A stretch of DNA of 64,000 bases from Paenibacillus mesophilus (GCF_005938385.1 NZ_VCRA01000011.1:204045-268044); one strand, 5' to 3'; counted from the stretch's first letter, positions 52,546 to 62,623 are shown. The notes: generated from the sequence alone by a model not told the origin. Translations and numbers: made by a program.

Positions 52546-54171
52546 TTGATTGGAAAAAAGAAAGCGGTATCAGTACTTATGGCTTCTGTGTTGCTATCGA
52601 CTGTTTTAGCAGCGGGCTGTTCAAGTAAGAGCGAACCACCGGCATCTAAAGGAAGTCGGACCTCCACGAATGCGGAAGAAAAGAGAATCAAGATGAGCAT
52701 GTTTATGAATAACTCGGGTATCGCTCATCCTGAGGGAGTCGACCCAAGTAACAACCCTTATATCAACATTGTTGAGGATTATGCGAACGTTGACCTAGAG
52801 GTGGAGGTGCCGAACTATACGGACTTCAAAACAAAGTTCAATCTCATGCTATCTTCCGGTAACTTACCGGATATCCTGCATACGGTGTATGCGGACGAGA
52901 CAAATCAGCGAGCAGATGAAGGTGCTTTTCTAGATTTGAAGGCCTTCTATGACAAATCACCGATCATTCAGAAGTACATAACACCTGGAATGATGGAAAT
53001 GGCAAAATCGAGTTCAGGACATTTCTATCGAATACCTATGTCTTGGACGTCAGTACCGCAGGGAGAAGGCGTCATGGCACGCTATGATCTTGTCGTCAAA
53101 TATAACGAGGGCAAATGGCCTGAAACTGTTGAGGAATGGATCGATCTGTTGCGCAAAATAAAAAAGGCTGAGCCGAATTCTTTACCAATGTCTAACCGGG
53201 TTGTGAACGAGTATGGGATCGCATATGGAGGCTTGCCTATCTTTTATTGGCATGGAGCGAGGCCAAATTCATATCGGATAGAGGGCGGTAAAGTCGTCAG
53301 TACCTTTACACTGCCGGAGTATAAGGCGGCCGTAGTAGTGATGAAGCAGTTATATGACGAAGGGCTTCTGGATAAAGAATTTGCAACAACCGACGGGGCA
53401 AAATGGACGGAAAAGAGAAAAAACCGAAACGTGTTGTTTGAAGTGAACACCGCGGATCAGATGATTCCAACCGGAGCCGTAAAGCTCCCGGAAGATGCAC
53501 ACAAAGAGACCCAGATTGCGCCTCCTCTCAAGAAGTATCCTTCTGTCCTGAAAGATACAAAGTATGTCCAGCCTAAGAGATCGTATCCCATTAATGCTCA
53601 CGGCCTATACATTTCCTCGAAAACAAAGGATAAGGATCGGGCGTGGAAAGTAATTGAAGGATTTGCTTCAGATAAACTCCATGAAGCTATTTTCTGGGGG
53701 AAAGAGGGCGAGGATTTTAAAATAGAGAACGGTAAGAAATTACCGATCGATGGGCAAGGGCTCGCTAATGCAAATAAAAGATATGCTCTGCACCTCAGTC
53801 TAATTTTTGGTTTCAATGACAGGAAAGAATCCAGCATTGCAGCCGCTGAGAAAGCAATGGATAAGGACGAGTTCAAAAGACGAATGGACGGAATGAAAAT
53901 GCTAGAAGATGCGGCGAATGCAACCGGCTTAGCGTTGGATCCATTTGTAGTTTTGTCTGCCGATACAGTAAGTAAAAAAACGGAATCGAATCAGTTCATA
54001 TCGACGGCGACGATCGAAGCGATAATGGGAAAGATTACGTTGGAGCAGTTCGATCAAAAGGTCGAAGAATACAAGAAGAAATACGGGTTCATTTACGATG
54101 AATACACAAAATATATGAACCAAAACAAGGACCGGTTGAAAAAGCTTGGTGTTAAAGAAGTCGATTGGTAA
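52546..54171 (+). CDS. Extracellular solute-binding lipoprotein of the ABC transporter (LplA type)
   Basis: A 541-residue lipoprotein receptor. Lipobox LAAGCSS puts the lipidated Cys near residue 25. The mature part has LEVEVPNYTDFKTKFNLMLS, SGNLPDILHTVY and YRIPMSWTSVPQGEG, typical of long oligosaccharide-binding proteins. It starts at TTG with AAGGAGGGTGTCCA upstream. It serves the permease pair that follows at 54.3 kb. A hairpin in the gap (54194-54223) could raise the amount of this mRNA over that of the permeases. Regulation by the adjacent YesM kinase is likely. Confidence 0.93.
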   Translation: MIGKKKAVSVLMASVLLSTVLAAGCSSKSEPPASKGSRTSTNAEEKRIKMSMFMNNSGIAHPEGVDPSNNPYINIVEDYANVDLEVEVPNYTDFKTKFNLMLSSGNLPDILHTVYADETNQRADEGAFLDLKAFYDKSPIIQKYITPGMMEMAKSSSGHFYRIPMSWTSVPQGEGVMARYDLVVKYNEGKWPETVEEWIDLLRKIKKAEPNSLPMSNRVVNEYGIAYGGLPIFYWHGARPNSYRIEGGKVVSTFTLPEYKAAVVVMKQLYDEGLLDKEFATTDGAKWTEKRKNRNVLFEVNTADQMIPTGAVKLPEDAHKETQIAPPLKKYPSVLKDTKYVQPKRSYPINAHGLYISSKTKDKDRAWKVIEGFASDKLHEAIFWGKEGEDFKIENGKKLPIDGQGLANANKRYALHLSLIFGFNDRKESSIAAAEKAMDKDEFKRRMDGMKMLEDAANATGLALDPFVVLSADTVSKKTESNQFISTATIEAIMGKITLEQFDQKVEEYKKKYGFIYDEYTKYMNQNKDRLKKLGVKEVDW

Positions 54172-54193
54172 TGAACGTGTACCCGCATGAATC

Positions 54194-54223
54194 GAACCGG
54201 CGTCGTGCAGACGACGTCGGTTC
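54194..54223 (+). promoter_or_regulatory. Intercistronic hairpin between binding protein and permease genes
   Basis: Perfect 13-bp stem GAACCGGCGTCGT / ACGACGTCGGTTC with a 4-base loop, followed by TCCGTGG with no T-run. Without a U-tract it is more likely an mRNA-stabilising hairpin than a full terminator, giving more receptor than permease. Confidence 0.7.
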
Positions 54224-54295
54224 TCCGTGGTTCCGTTCATCTTATAGCGAGCTAAGCATGTTGAAAAGGATGATACAGGGGGGGGATTAAGGCCG

Positions 54296-55249
54296 ATGAA
54301 AGTAGGTATGAGTTCTGCAACAAGTAACATACGGCCAACCGTAAAACAAAAGCGGAGAGTGAATATGAAGACGCAGTTCGCACTTTATACGCTCCTTGCA
54401 CCGACACTAGTTTTACTGGTTGTTTTTAAATATATTCCAATGTATGGGGTTTCTATTGCCTTTCAGGATTTTTCACCGTTTCGCGGTATCACTGGAAGTC
54501 CATGGGTTGGAATGAAGCATATCCTTACTTTTCTAACGGATGATACTTTTTGGCGAGTAATGGGTAATACGCTCATCCTTAACTTTTACGATTTAATCTT
54601 CGGTTTTTCGGCTCCGATCATATTCGCGATACTTGCTAATGAACTTGTTAACACTACTTTCAAGCGAATTACGCAAACGATATCGTATTTGCCGCATTTC
54701 TTGTCATGGGTCGTTGTTTCGGGCTTTTTCTACCAGATCTTATCGCCTAATGAGGGCATATTCAATTTGATGCTCGGCTGGTTCGGCATCGAGCCGGTCT
54801 TTTTTATGACAGAAAAAGAATTATTCCGAGGTATAGTAGTTTCGGCTGGGATTTGGAAGGAAGTGGGCTGGTCGGCCATTCTTTATTTTGCCGTCATTGC
54901 CGGAATCGACTCCAGCTTGTATGAGGCAGCTAAGGTCGACGGCGCCGGTCGACTCAGGCAAATATGGCATATCACGCTCCCGGGAATGGTGCCCATGATA
55001 GTGCTGCTGCTGCTTTTAAGATTGTCTAATATATTTGAGATCGGTTTTGAACGTTTGTTTCTACTACAAAACCCTCTAGTGCTTGAGGTTTCCGACGTTA
55101 TCAGTACCTACGTATATCGTATTGGGTTACAAAATTCGCAATACAGCCTGACAACAGCAATCGGTTTCGTGCAGAGCATACTTGGCTTCCTATTGTTAAT
55201 CACCGCGAATAAGCTGTCAAAGAAGCTCGTAGGCGTAGGACTATATTGA
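54296..55249 (+). CDS. ABC sugar transporter permease (LplB type)
   Basis: A 317-residue inner-membrane permease. It opens FALYTLLAPTLVLLVVFKYI then PMYGVSIAFQDFSPF, and has six hydrophobic helices. The EAA loop is YEAAKVDGAGRLRQIWHITL. A strong G-rich ribosome site (CAGGGGGGGGATTAAGGCCG) precedes the ATG. The second permease starts 16 bases after its stop. With that protein and the lipoprotein upstream it forms a complete importer that lacks only the shared ATPase. Confidence 0.93.
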   Translation: MKVGMSSATSNIRPTVKQKRRVNMKTQFALYTLLAPTLVLLVVFKYIPMYGVSIAFQDFSPFRGITGSPWVGMKHILTFLTDDTFWRVMGNTLILNFYDLIFGFSAPIIFAILANELVNTTFKRITQTISYLPHFLSWVVVSGFFYQILSPNEGIFNLMLGWFGIEPVFFMTEKELFRGIVVSAGIWKEVGWSAILYFAVIAGIDSSLYEAAKVDGAGRLRQIWHITLPGMVPMIVLLLLLRLSNIFEIGFERLFLLQNPLVLEVSDVISTYVYRIGLQNSQYSLTTAIGFVQSILGFLLLITANKLSKKLVGVGLY

Positions 55250-55264
55250 AAAGGAGGTGAAGAG

Positions 55265-56146
55265 ATGCTGCACCGCTCGACATCAGGACGAATATTCGAT
55301 GTTTTCAATTATTTGTTGTTTATTTTATTTTGCATATCTATTCTGGTACCGTTTATAAACGCAGTAGCGATTTCACTCAGCAGCTATGACGCAGCAGCGA
55401 TTGGTAATATCGGACTATGGCCCAAAGGGTTCAACATAGAAGCCTACCATAAGCTTGCGTATAGCAAACAGTTTATACGCACGTTCCTGAATACCGTGTT
55501 TCTTACCGTCGTTAATACGGCGCTTGTCATCATGTTATCACTTGCCGCCGGGTATGTAATGGCGCATAAACATTTGGTGGGTCGCCGGTTAATATTTACT
55601 ATTCTTATCATTCCGATGTATTTCGGTGGGGGACTCATCCCAACTTACCTGCTTGTCAACAAGCTGGGTCTGAATAATACTTACTGGGCTCTTATTCTGC
55701 CTGGCATCGTAAACATTTTTTATATTATCGTATTCCGCAATCAGATTAATCAACTCCCGCAAGAGTTGATCGAGTCGGCAGAAATCGACGGGGCGAGTGA
55801 AATGCGCATCTTGATCAACATCATCCTTCCGCTTGTTTTGCCCATGGCTATGGCTTTTGTCGTTTTTAGTGCTGTGGCTTATTGGAACGAGTGGTTTAAC
55901 GTCTTGATCTACATTCGGGATAAGAAGATGTGGACGTTGCAATTTCAATTAAGGGACATCCTGGTAAGCGCACAGTTGATCGATGCGGAGATGGAGAGTT
56001 CACTTATTAAAGACGAGACGGCAATACATCCGAACAATTTAAAAATGGCTGCGTTAATGCTTACTATACTGCCCATTATCATCGTGTATCCTTTTGTTCA
56101 AAAGTATTTTATACATGGTCAGCTTGTAGGTGCAGTGAAAGGTTAA
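55265..56146 (+). CDS. ABC sugar transporter permease (LplC type)
   Basis: A 293-residue inner-membrane permease. Landmarks are LLFILFCISILVPFINAVAI, FGGGLIPTYLLVNKLGL, the EAA loop LIESAEIDGASEMRILINI and the C-terminal motif FIHGQLVGAVKG. The ribosome site AAAAGGAGGTGAAGAG is near ideal. It is followed 60 bases later by the gene of a large secreted polysaccharide-active protein, in the same operon, which suggests that the fragments that protein releases are what the transporter imports. Confidence 0.93.
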   Translation: MLHRSTSGRIFDVFNYLLFILFCISILVPFINAVAISLSSYDAAAIGNIGLWPKGFNIEAYHKLAYSKQFIRTFLNTVFLTVVNTALVIMLSLAAGYVMAHKHLVGRRLIFTILIIPMYFGGGLIPTYLLVNKLGLNNTYWALILPGIVNIFYIIVFRNQINQLPQELIESAEIDGASEMRILINIILPLVLPMAMAFVVFSAVAYWNEWFNVLIYIRDKKMWTLQFQLRDILVSAQLIDAEMESSLIKDETAIHPNNLKMAALMLTILPIIIVYPFVQKYFIHGQLVGAVKG

Positions 56147-56206
56147 TAGCGGGGTACAACGAGTAACCAGTTAATTGACCCCCTAAATTATGAGCGAGGT
56201 GATTCC

Positions 56207-59200
56207 ATGTTTACCAAGTTGAAATGGCGACAATTGGTAGTCATGCTTTTGTTAGTTTGCCTTCTAGCAAATTCCTTTACTTGGCCCGGATTCCTTTCAG
56301 TCGCCCATGCGGCACCAGCCGACAACTTGCTTCTTAATGGAGACTTTGAACAGCTGGGTACCAACGGTAAACCTGCTGACTGGGCAGCCTTCCAACCATC
56401 AAGCATATTCGAATCGGTGACCAGTACGGTATATCACGGTAATCGCAGCATCAAGCTTTCAAGCACCGGTGTTAACGGGCTGCGAAGCGCAAAAATGGCA
56501 GTCACCCCAGGCAACATCTATACGGCAACAATCCACTCCTTCAATGAGAAGGGAGGATCTTCCTTATATATGGAGTTTTGGAATAGCAGCAATGTTCGGA
56601 TTGCGGTCAAGACACAGGACAACAACTCAGTAGGGACATGGGTGCAACATAAGCTGATTATGCAGGCGCCGGCCGGGGCAGTAACAGCTACAATTTTGCA
56701 ATACCAGGGCACTGGGAGTGCGGGGGCGGTCACTTACATTGATGATGCTGCTTTTGTAATGTCCAAACCGGTTAGTACCTCCTTTGCAGATTTGAATTTG
56801 ACTACTCTTTCGCCAACTGTAACGGAAAGTACATATGGCGACGCGAGAGTAATCGAAAGTACTGAAGCGGGACAATTCGCAGTATTCGAGCTTCCGGTTG
56901 AATTGGGTGGGCAATATGAGCTGCGGATGGAAGGCGCTGCAAATACAGCCGGAGGCATTGCGGATGTGTCATTGGAAGGTCAATCCATTGGAACCATGAA
57001 TTTTTATGGAAACAGCGGAGGCGAAGCCCAATCGATCACTACAACCTTGCATTTATCATCCGGCAATCACGAGTTGAAGCTGGAAGCGACGGGTAAATCG
57101 TCAGAATCCGGAGGGTATCGGTTATTGCCCAAAAGAATCTTACTTACCCTTAAACAATTCGATAACCTCATCGAAAGTGTAACCCTCCGAATATCGTCCG
57201 GAAAGTCCAGGCTTGCAATAGGGGATACGGACTCCATCGTGGTGAGCGGGAAGATGACGGATGGAGCAATTGGAGATTTGAAAGGCGCACAAATTCAATA
57301 CGAATCCAGTAACTTAAGCGTTGCAACCGTTGATGGGACCGGCAATCTCGTTGCAATCAGTAAGGGCATCGCCACAGTCAAGGTCACCGTAACAAAGGAT
57401 GGCGTTACTCATAGCAGCTCCATTCCAATTCGTGTGATGAGTGCGGCAAGTAAAGCGGACAATATCCTTTTTAACGGCGGCTTCGAGAAATCGACTAGCG
57501 GAAAGCCGGATGGTTGGGTGGCCTACCAAGATAATTCTGTGTTTGGAATTGTAAACAGCCCTGTCCGCACTGGAGGCCAGAGCGTGAAGCTCACTAGTAA
57601 TGGCGCCAACGGTCTTAGAAGTGCTCCAATTAAGGCGCTGCCGGGTATTACCTATAAAGCTTCAACCTATTCGTACAACGTGAACGGTACCTCGGCTCTA
57701 TATCTGGAATTTTGGAATAGCAATAATCAACGAATCGGTGTGAAGACCGCAGCTAACTCGACTGTCGGTAAATGGGGATATATGGAAAGTACTTTGGTTG
57801 CACCGCAGGGCACGGTTACTGCCACAGTCTTAATGTATCAAACCACCGGCAATATAGGGGTAACCTACTATGATGATGCAGAGCTTGTTGCTAACCCTAG
57901 CTATTATGTGTTCGGCGAAATGAAAGAATCGGGCCGATCAACGGGACTGACATCAAGTTCAACCGGTGATTTCCTGCTGCTCGAAGGCACCACTATCGGG
58001 CAGTATGCTGAGTTTGAGCTTCCGGTTGCGGTTTCAGGCCAATATAAGGTGCGGTTAAACGGAGCTACTTCCTCTAATGGCGGGATGGCTCAGGTAGAAA
58101 TTGACGGTCAACCTATAGGGACTTTTGACTTCTATGAGCCTGGGGAAATAGGAGAAGGGGAGAAGCAGTTAGACGTAACTTATGCTCTCGATGCAGGTGT
58201 GCATCGATTCAAGCTGCAACTATCAGGAAAGAGGGAGGCATCCGGCGGGTATCATATGCTACCCATTCAAGTTTCTCTTGTATTGGATGTGCTAAACGAA
58301 TATAAGAGCAAGCTTGAGGGGCAGGTTGCCGAGGTAAGCATCGGACTTGACATCGTGAAAGCTAACCTATTGCCTGGCGGCGCTTCCGCGGATATGTCTC
58401 TGGCAACGCAGACAGTACAATTGGACCAGAAGCTGCAGACGATATTGCAACAATTAGGGCACCCGTACATCAGTATGGAAACCATCTTTGATCTCATTGA
58501 TGCTGCAGACGGTATGATTTGGGAAGTCAAGCGTCTTGCCAATTTCGTTGAATCCAGGAAAGCGCGCCCTACTGCGCCATTTGGACTGGCAACTTCAGAT
58601 TCCATGACTCTCGTATATCCGAATGACCTTCCTTGCCAATGTTCAACGGGTCCAAGCCGCTTATCCTTGGCCGGAGGCGAATATGAGAATATCCAAGCCG
58701 CTGTCCTAGCGTATGATACGACCCTCCATAATGTGAAATCGATTGTACAATCCATTACCGGACCGGATGGAACGGCGGTTTCTTCATCCGTGCTGAAAGC
58801 AACGGTAGCGCCGCTTGGCTCGGTTTTGATAAGGCCGGCAGGTTATCCATTGCCAAAGCTAGTCAACAGCCCTGGCAATTACCACAGCTGGACTCCGGAT
58901 CCGATCCGTTCGGATTTGGCTTCCGTGGATATTCCAGCCGGGACTATCCAACCCTACTGGGTGGAGATCCATGCTGCGAGTCATGCCCAATCTGGAACTT
59001 ATCGTGTGACGGTGGTGTTCGAAGCCGATGGTATTGAAGGACAGACCTTAGACATAGAGGTAACCGTTTGGCCGTTTTCGATTCAGGAGCGACCGTTGTT
59101 ACCAACCTCGATGTCTTCAAATCCAGTAAATATCTATAGTACTTATGGTCTTACCGATCCGGAAGAGAAGAAACAGATGTGGAATAAATATGTCGATTTC

Positions 59201-60859
59201 CTTGAAACCTATAAGATTGAGCCGGATTTGATTTATCGTGGTACCCCTCCAACTGTCGAGGAATTACGAAGAATTGACGAAAAATGGGGATTGAAGCAAT
59301 TTAATATTCTGTATATTGACCCCCGTGTCGGTTTCGATTTAAGCAAGCCGGAGACGTGGCAAGCGCGTATTGATATGTTCCTGAATAAGATCGGTACAGC
59401 TTTGGCGGAATATGAACATGCCGGCTTTGCTGACAGGGCTTATGTATATGGCTTTGATGAGGCAACAGGGCAGTACGCGACCTTGGCGAAGACCATTCTA
59501 AAGCAACTCAATGACACATTTCCGAATCTCCCCGTTATGACAACCTATTGGGGAGACCCGACTTATGGTGAGGCGAGCGGGCTCAGTGGGCTATTCGATA
59601 TTTGGGTGCCTTTGGTCGATAATATTGACCATAATGCACGGGTAAGGGCACAGCAGCGAGGGGATCAAGTATATTGGTATATCGCCGTAGGGGTGCGAAA
59701 CCCGTACCCGAACTGGTTCAACGGATATCAGCCTAGTGATACCAGAGTCTTAATGGGACCTCTATCTTACAAGAGAGAGGTCGATGGTTTCCTTTATTAC
59801 AATATTTCACGATGGAACAACTATCTTCCCATGTCTGACGGAATTCTAAGCAATTGGAACCCGAGAACGTTCCCGGGCGCCGACGGAGACGGATCGTTAT
59901 TTTATCCGGGGCCGGAGGGTCCGCTAGCCTCGCAGAGGTTGAATAACTTCCGTGACGGTATGGAGGATTATAACCTGCTGTCGGAGCTGGAGCTTCGGCT
60001 TAACCAGACTGCAGGTGTACCCGATCATGTAGCTGCACAGGCAAGGGAACTGCTCCATACCGGCGCAGTAGCAGCTGACGAAACCCACTACACGAAGGAT
60101 CCTGTCGTGTATCGTCAATGGCGTGAAGCGGTTGCGAACATGATTATCAACCTAGAGCCATACAAGGAGATCGTGTCCGTTACTTATACGGGTCAACGCG
60201 TTGCCGAAGGATCGACCCCTTTGCAGCTCGTTTCACAAGTGCAGCAAGGGCCGAACGGAACACCCGGGGATCTAGAAGGGCTGCCAATCCGTTTCACGAT
60301 TCAATCGATCGGTGCAGATGGTTCGCGTACTCCAGTTACCGTACCGGATTTACAGAAGGTGTACACTACGGACGCTCAGGGCAAGGTAACCACCAACATT
60401 ATGTTGCCCGCCGGCTTGTATGATGTTCGGGTAGATTTGCTGGATAACAGATTCTATCAAGCAGCAAATACTTCTGCAGACTTGGCAGTTACAAATTCAA
60501 TTCGTCAAGAAGTGAATTTCTATGGGTTTATTCGATTACCTGCTGTCAGTATGTTCGGAGCTGTCGGAGAGAAGATGCATTTTAACGTAAACTTGGGTCT
60601 TACGAATGAAGAGGGATGGCGTATGCACGTAGAGCCGCAGGGTGTAGACTTGAACATTACTTCTGTGGATTGGGTGATCGCTTCAGGCAATAACGAATAT
60701 TTGCAAGGCAAGATGCAATTAGGTGGAATCGAGTATACTGTGCGTGTGATGGTCAGCAATTCTGTCAGACCACAAAATGACGTTGTTACTATCCAAGTGT
60801 GGAGCGGCAACGGTTCAGCCGGAGCTCCACTAGTCAACTTAAGTGCGGATTTCAACTAG
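56207..60859 (+). CDS. Large secreted DUF4091-type glycoside hydrolase-like protein with duplicated binding modules
   Basis: A 1550-residue exported protein. The Sec signal ends near VAHAAPA (about residue 37). Residues about 40-310 hold a CBM4/9-type module (LLNGDFEQLGTNGKPADWAA) followed by a CBM6-like beta-sandwich. A BIG2 Ig-like domain follows (AIGDTDSIVVSG...VATVDGTGNLVAISKGIATV). The two modules are then repeated at about 415-690 (LFNGGFEKSTSGKPDGW). A linker leads to the DUF4091 TIM-barrel region at about 960-1290 (YVYGFDEATGQY with the conserved Asp-Glu, FLYYNISRWNNYLPMSDG, FRDGMEDYNLLSELE). The C-terminal 240 residues are beta-rich. The ATG follows GAGCGAGGTGATTCC. It likely binds and cuts a wall or plant polysaccharide outside the cell. 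A strong terminator ends the operon. Confidence 0.85.
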   Translation: MFTKLKWRQLVVMLLLVCLLANSFTWPGFLSVAHAAPADNLLLNGDFEQLGTNGKPADWAAFQPSSIFESVTSTVYHGNRSIKLSSTGVNGLRSAKMAVTPGNIYTATIHSFNEKGGSSLYMEFWNSSNVRIAVKTQDNNSVGTWVQHKLIMQAPAGAVTATILQYQGTGSAGAVTYIDDAAFVMSKPVSTSFADLNLTTLSPTVTESTYGDARVIESTEAGQFAVFELPVELGGQYELRMEGAANTAGGIADVSLEGQSIGTMNFYGNSGGEAQSITTTLHLSSGNHELKLEATGKSSESGGYRLLPKRILLTLKQFDNLIESVTLRISSGKSRLAIGDTDSIVVSGKMTDGAIGDLKGAQIQYESSNLSVATVDGTGNLVAISKGIATVKVTVTKDGVTHSSSIPIRVMSAASKADNILFNGGFEKSTSGKPDGWVAYQDNSVFGIVNSPVRTGGQSVKLTSNGANGLRSAPIKALPGITYKASTYSYNVNGTSALYLEFWNSNNQRIGVKTAANSTVGKWGYMESTLVAPQGTVTATVLMYQTTGNIGVTYYDDAELVANPSYYVFGEMKESGRSTGLTSSSTGDFLLLEGTTIGQYAEFELPVAVSGQYKVRLNGATSSNGGMAQVEIDGQPIGTFDFYEPGEIGEGEKQLDVTYALDAGVHRFKLQLSGKREASGGYHMLPIQVSLVLDVLNEYKSKLEGQVAEVSIGLDIVKANLLPGGASADMSLATQTVQLDQKLQTILQQLGHPYISMETIFDLIDAADGMIWEVKRLANFVESRKARPTAPFGLATSDSMTLVYPNDLPCQCSTGPSRLSLAGGEYENIQAAVLAYDTTLHNVKSIVQSITGPDGTAVSSSVLKATVAPLGSVLIRPAGYPLPKLVNSPGNYHSWTPDPIRSDLASVDIPAGTIQPYWVEIHAASHAQSGTYRVTVVFEADGIEGQTLDIEVTVWPFSIQERPLLPTSMSSNPVNIYSTYGLTDPEEKKQMWNKYVDFLETYKIEPDLIYRGTPPTVEELRRIDEKWGLKQFNILYIDPRVGFDLSKPETWQARIDMFLNKIGTALAEYEHAGFADRAYVYGFDEATGQYATLAKTILKQLNDTFPNLPVMTTYWGDPTYGEASGLSGLFDIWVPLVDNIDHNARVRAQQRGDQVYWYIAVGVRNPYPNWFNGYQPSDTRVLMGPLSYKREVDGFLYYNISRWNNYLPMSDGILSNWNPRTFPGADGDGSLFYPGPEGPLASQRLNNFRDGMEDYNLLSELELRLNQTAGVPDHVAAQARELLHTGAVAADETHYTKDPVVYRQWREAVANMIINLEPYKEIVSVTYTGQRVAEGSTPLQLVSQVQQGPNGTPGDLEGLPIRFTIQSIGADGSRTPVTVPDLQKVYTTDAQGKVTTNIMLPAGLYDVRVDLLDNRFYQAANTSADLAVTNSIRQEVNFYGFIRLPAVSMFGAVGEKMHFNVNLGLTNEEGWRMHVEPQGVDLNITSVDWVIASGNNEYLQGKMQLGGIEYTVRVMVSNSVRPQNDVVTIQVWSGNGSAGAPLVNLSADFN

Positions 60860-60913
60860 GTATGTGGGCTGGATAGAGCCCTAATTAGAATATAATGAAA
60901 AAGTTCTTCTCTG

Positions 60914-60970
60914 CGAAAAGAGACATACCTCTTTAATGTTGTTGAGGAGAATATGTCTCTTTTCGTTTCG
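60914..60970 (+). terminator. Intrinsic terminator of the 50.6-60.9 kb operon
   Basis: Stem CGAAAAGAGACAT / ATGTCTCTTTTCG, extended by ACCTCT/AGGAGA pairs, ending in CTTTTCGTTTCG. It means the regulator gene at 61.1 kb has its own promoter. Confidence 0.85.
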
Positions 60971-61128
60971 AACTCTCTTCCAAATTTAAAAGGAAATTGG
61001 TTTGTACGGGTCGAATGTAGAACCCCAATATCAAGGCTTTAATAGAACTTTTCTGTACAAGAAAGAGATCCATCCTAATGCCAAGTACGAGTAACATGAT
61101 TTAACATGAATGCCACAGGGGGAACAGC

Positions 61129-62535
61129 ATGCTAAAAGTCCTGATCGTCGATGATGATAAATTGGTGCGAAAAGGTCTCATTTATACCATGCCTTGGGAT
61201 GATTACGAAATGCAAGTTATTGGGGAGGCCAATAATGGAAAGAAGGCTCTCGAGTTTCTTGAGCAGTATGAGATTGATATTTTGGTTACGGATCTGGCTA
61301 TGCCAGTGATGGACGGCATCGAGTTGATGCGCACTGTGCGAAGATTATATCCACATATATGGATAGTCGTTCTGACGTTTCATCAGGAATTCGATGTTAT
61401 TCAGCAAGCTTTACGTATAGGAGCTATTGATTACATCGCAAAAGTGCAGTTGGAAAAAGAACAAATGGAGGTGGTGCTTGGCCGAATTGCAGATCGGATA
61501 CGGGACGAAATGAACCAGACTGCCCGCCATAAGTCCATCAGTTCCAGCACGGCTGCAAAAACAAAGGCAGATGAGTTCCTTGTCTTCGTTAATCTTTACG
61601 GGCGGTCAAATTTCGAAGCACTACAATCACTGCCGTTCGTTCATACTAGATCGTTGATTAGTATTGGGTTCGGAATGTGGTTGCTAGAGAGCTTCGATAC
61701 CAAAGGTTGGGAAAACAAGTCAGATACGCTAAGCCAGTATGGCCTTGAACAAGATTGGGCCATAATCTTGGTTACTGGAACGTATGCGAACACCAATCAT
61801 GAATGGTATGCAAATCTGCGAGCATATAAAGAGCATTCGTTTTATTATGATTTTGAAAAGGGACGCAGCCTATACAACCTTTCGGGTGATATGCTTGTTG
61901 AACAAAGGCTGCAAATACTTTCCGAATCCGATATGATCGAGCTTCAGGAGAGTTGGACCTCCTTATTTTGGGTGATGGATGACACTATTTTCAACAACTT
62001 AATTTTAGAGACTGGAAGGCTTCAACCGCCCGTTTCACAATTGGAGAGCATATTTTTTTCAGCAGTGACGGAGTGGAGACGATTTGTTCCGGATCTATCC
62101 ATTACCCCATTTGACACTATACATCCGTTTCCCAATTGGTCGAATAGGGTTGAATGGCTGCAGACGGTTCGTTGTAACCTGCGAAGGAAACTGAGTAATA
62201 CTTATTCGGAAGAAGTGGTGCAGAGTATCGTGAAGGCGGTTTCATTTATTCGCCATCATTTTAACCAGGAAATGCGACTTGCCGAAGTCGCCAAAGTGGC
62301 GAATATGAGCAGGAGCTATTTTAGCCAATGTTTCAAGGATATTGTCGGTCAATCCTTTAACAATTATATCCGGAGTATTCGAATAGCCTATGCAAAAGAG
62401 CTGCTCCAGCAAACGGCAAACCCGATCTACTGGGTGGCGGAAAAATGCGGGTACTTTAACGAAAAATATTTCAGTAGGGTATTCTTCGATCAAGTTGGAG
62501 TATTGCCCAGTGAATTTCGGCAACTGCCGAAGTGA
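61129..62535 (+). CDS. YesN-type response regulator with AraC DNA-binding domain
   Basis: A 468-residue response regulator. The receiver has DDDKLVRKG (acidic pair), phospho-acceptor Asp55 in LVTDLAMPV, and a Lys late in DYIAKVQLEK. The middle region of about 240 residues is unlike known domains. The C-terminal about 105 residues are an AraC/HTH_18 domain (MRLAEVAKVANMSRSYFSQC; YWVAEKCGYFNEKYFSRVFF). The ATG follows CAGGGGGAACAGC. It has no kinase gene beside it, but the kinase at 50.6 kb carries a remnant of a near-identical regulator in front of it. The two are therefore probably partners, controlling the ABC importer and the DUF4091 protein. Confidence 0.92.
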   Translation: MLKVLIVDDDKLVRKGLIYTMPWDDYEMQVIGEANNGKKALEFLEQYEIDILVTDLAMPVMDGIELMRTVRRLYPHIWIVVLTFHQEFDVIQQALRIGAIDYIAKVQLEKEQMEVVLGRIADRIRDEMNQTARHKSISSSTAAKTKADEFLVFVNLYGRSNFEALQSLPFVHTRSLISIGFGMWLLESFDTKGWENKSDTLSQYGLEQDWAIILVTGTYANTNHEWYANLRAYKEHSFYYDFEKGRSLYNLSGDMLVEQRLQILSESDMIELQESWTSLFWVMDDTIFNNLILETGRLQPPVSQLESIFFSAVTEWRRFVPDLSITPFDTIHPFPNWSNRVEWLQTVRCNLRRKLSNTYSEEVVQSIVKAVSFIRHHFNQEMRLAEVAKVANMSRSYFSQCFKDIVGQSFNNYIRSIRIAYAKELLQQTANPIYWVAEKCGYFNEKYFSRVFFDQVGVLPSEFRQLPK

Positions 62536-62623
62536 GGTGAACAAAACGTGCCGCGTCTAAGCGAAAAATATATACAAGTGGCCGATGCCCTTGTGATTCT
62601 GAAAATCTAACCCTTTCCATTAA

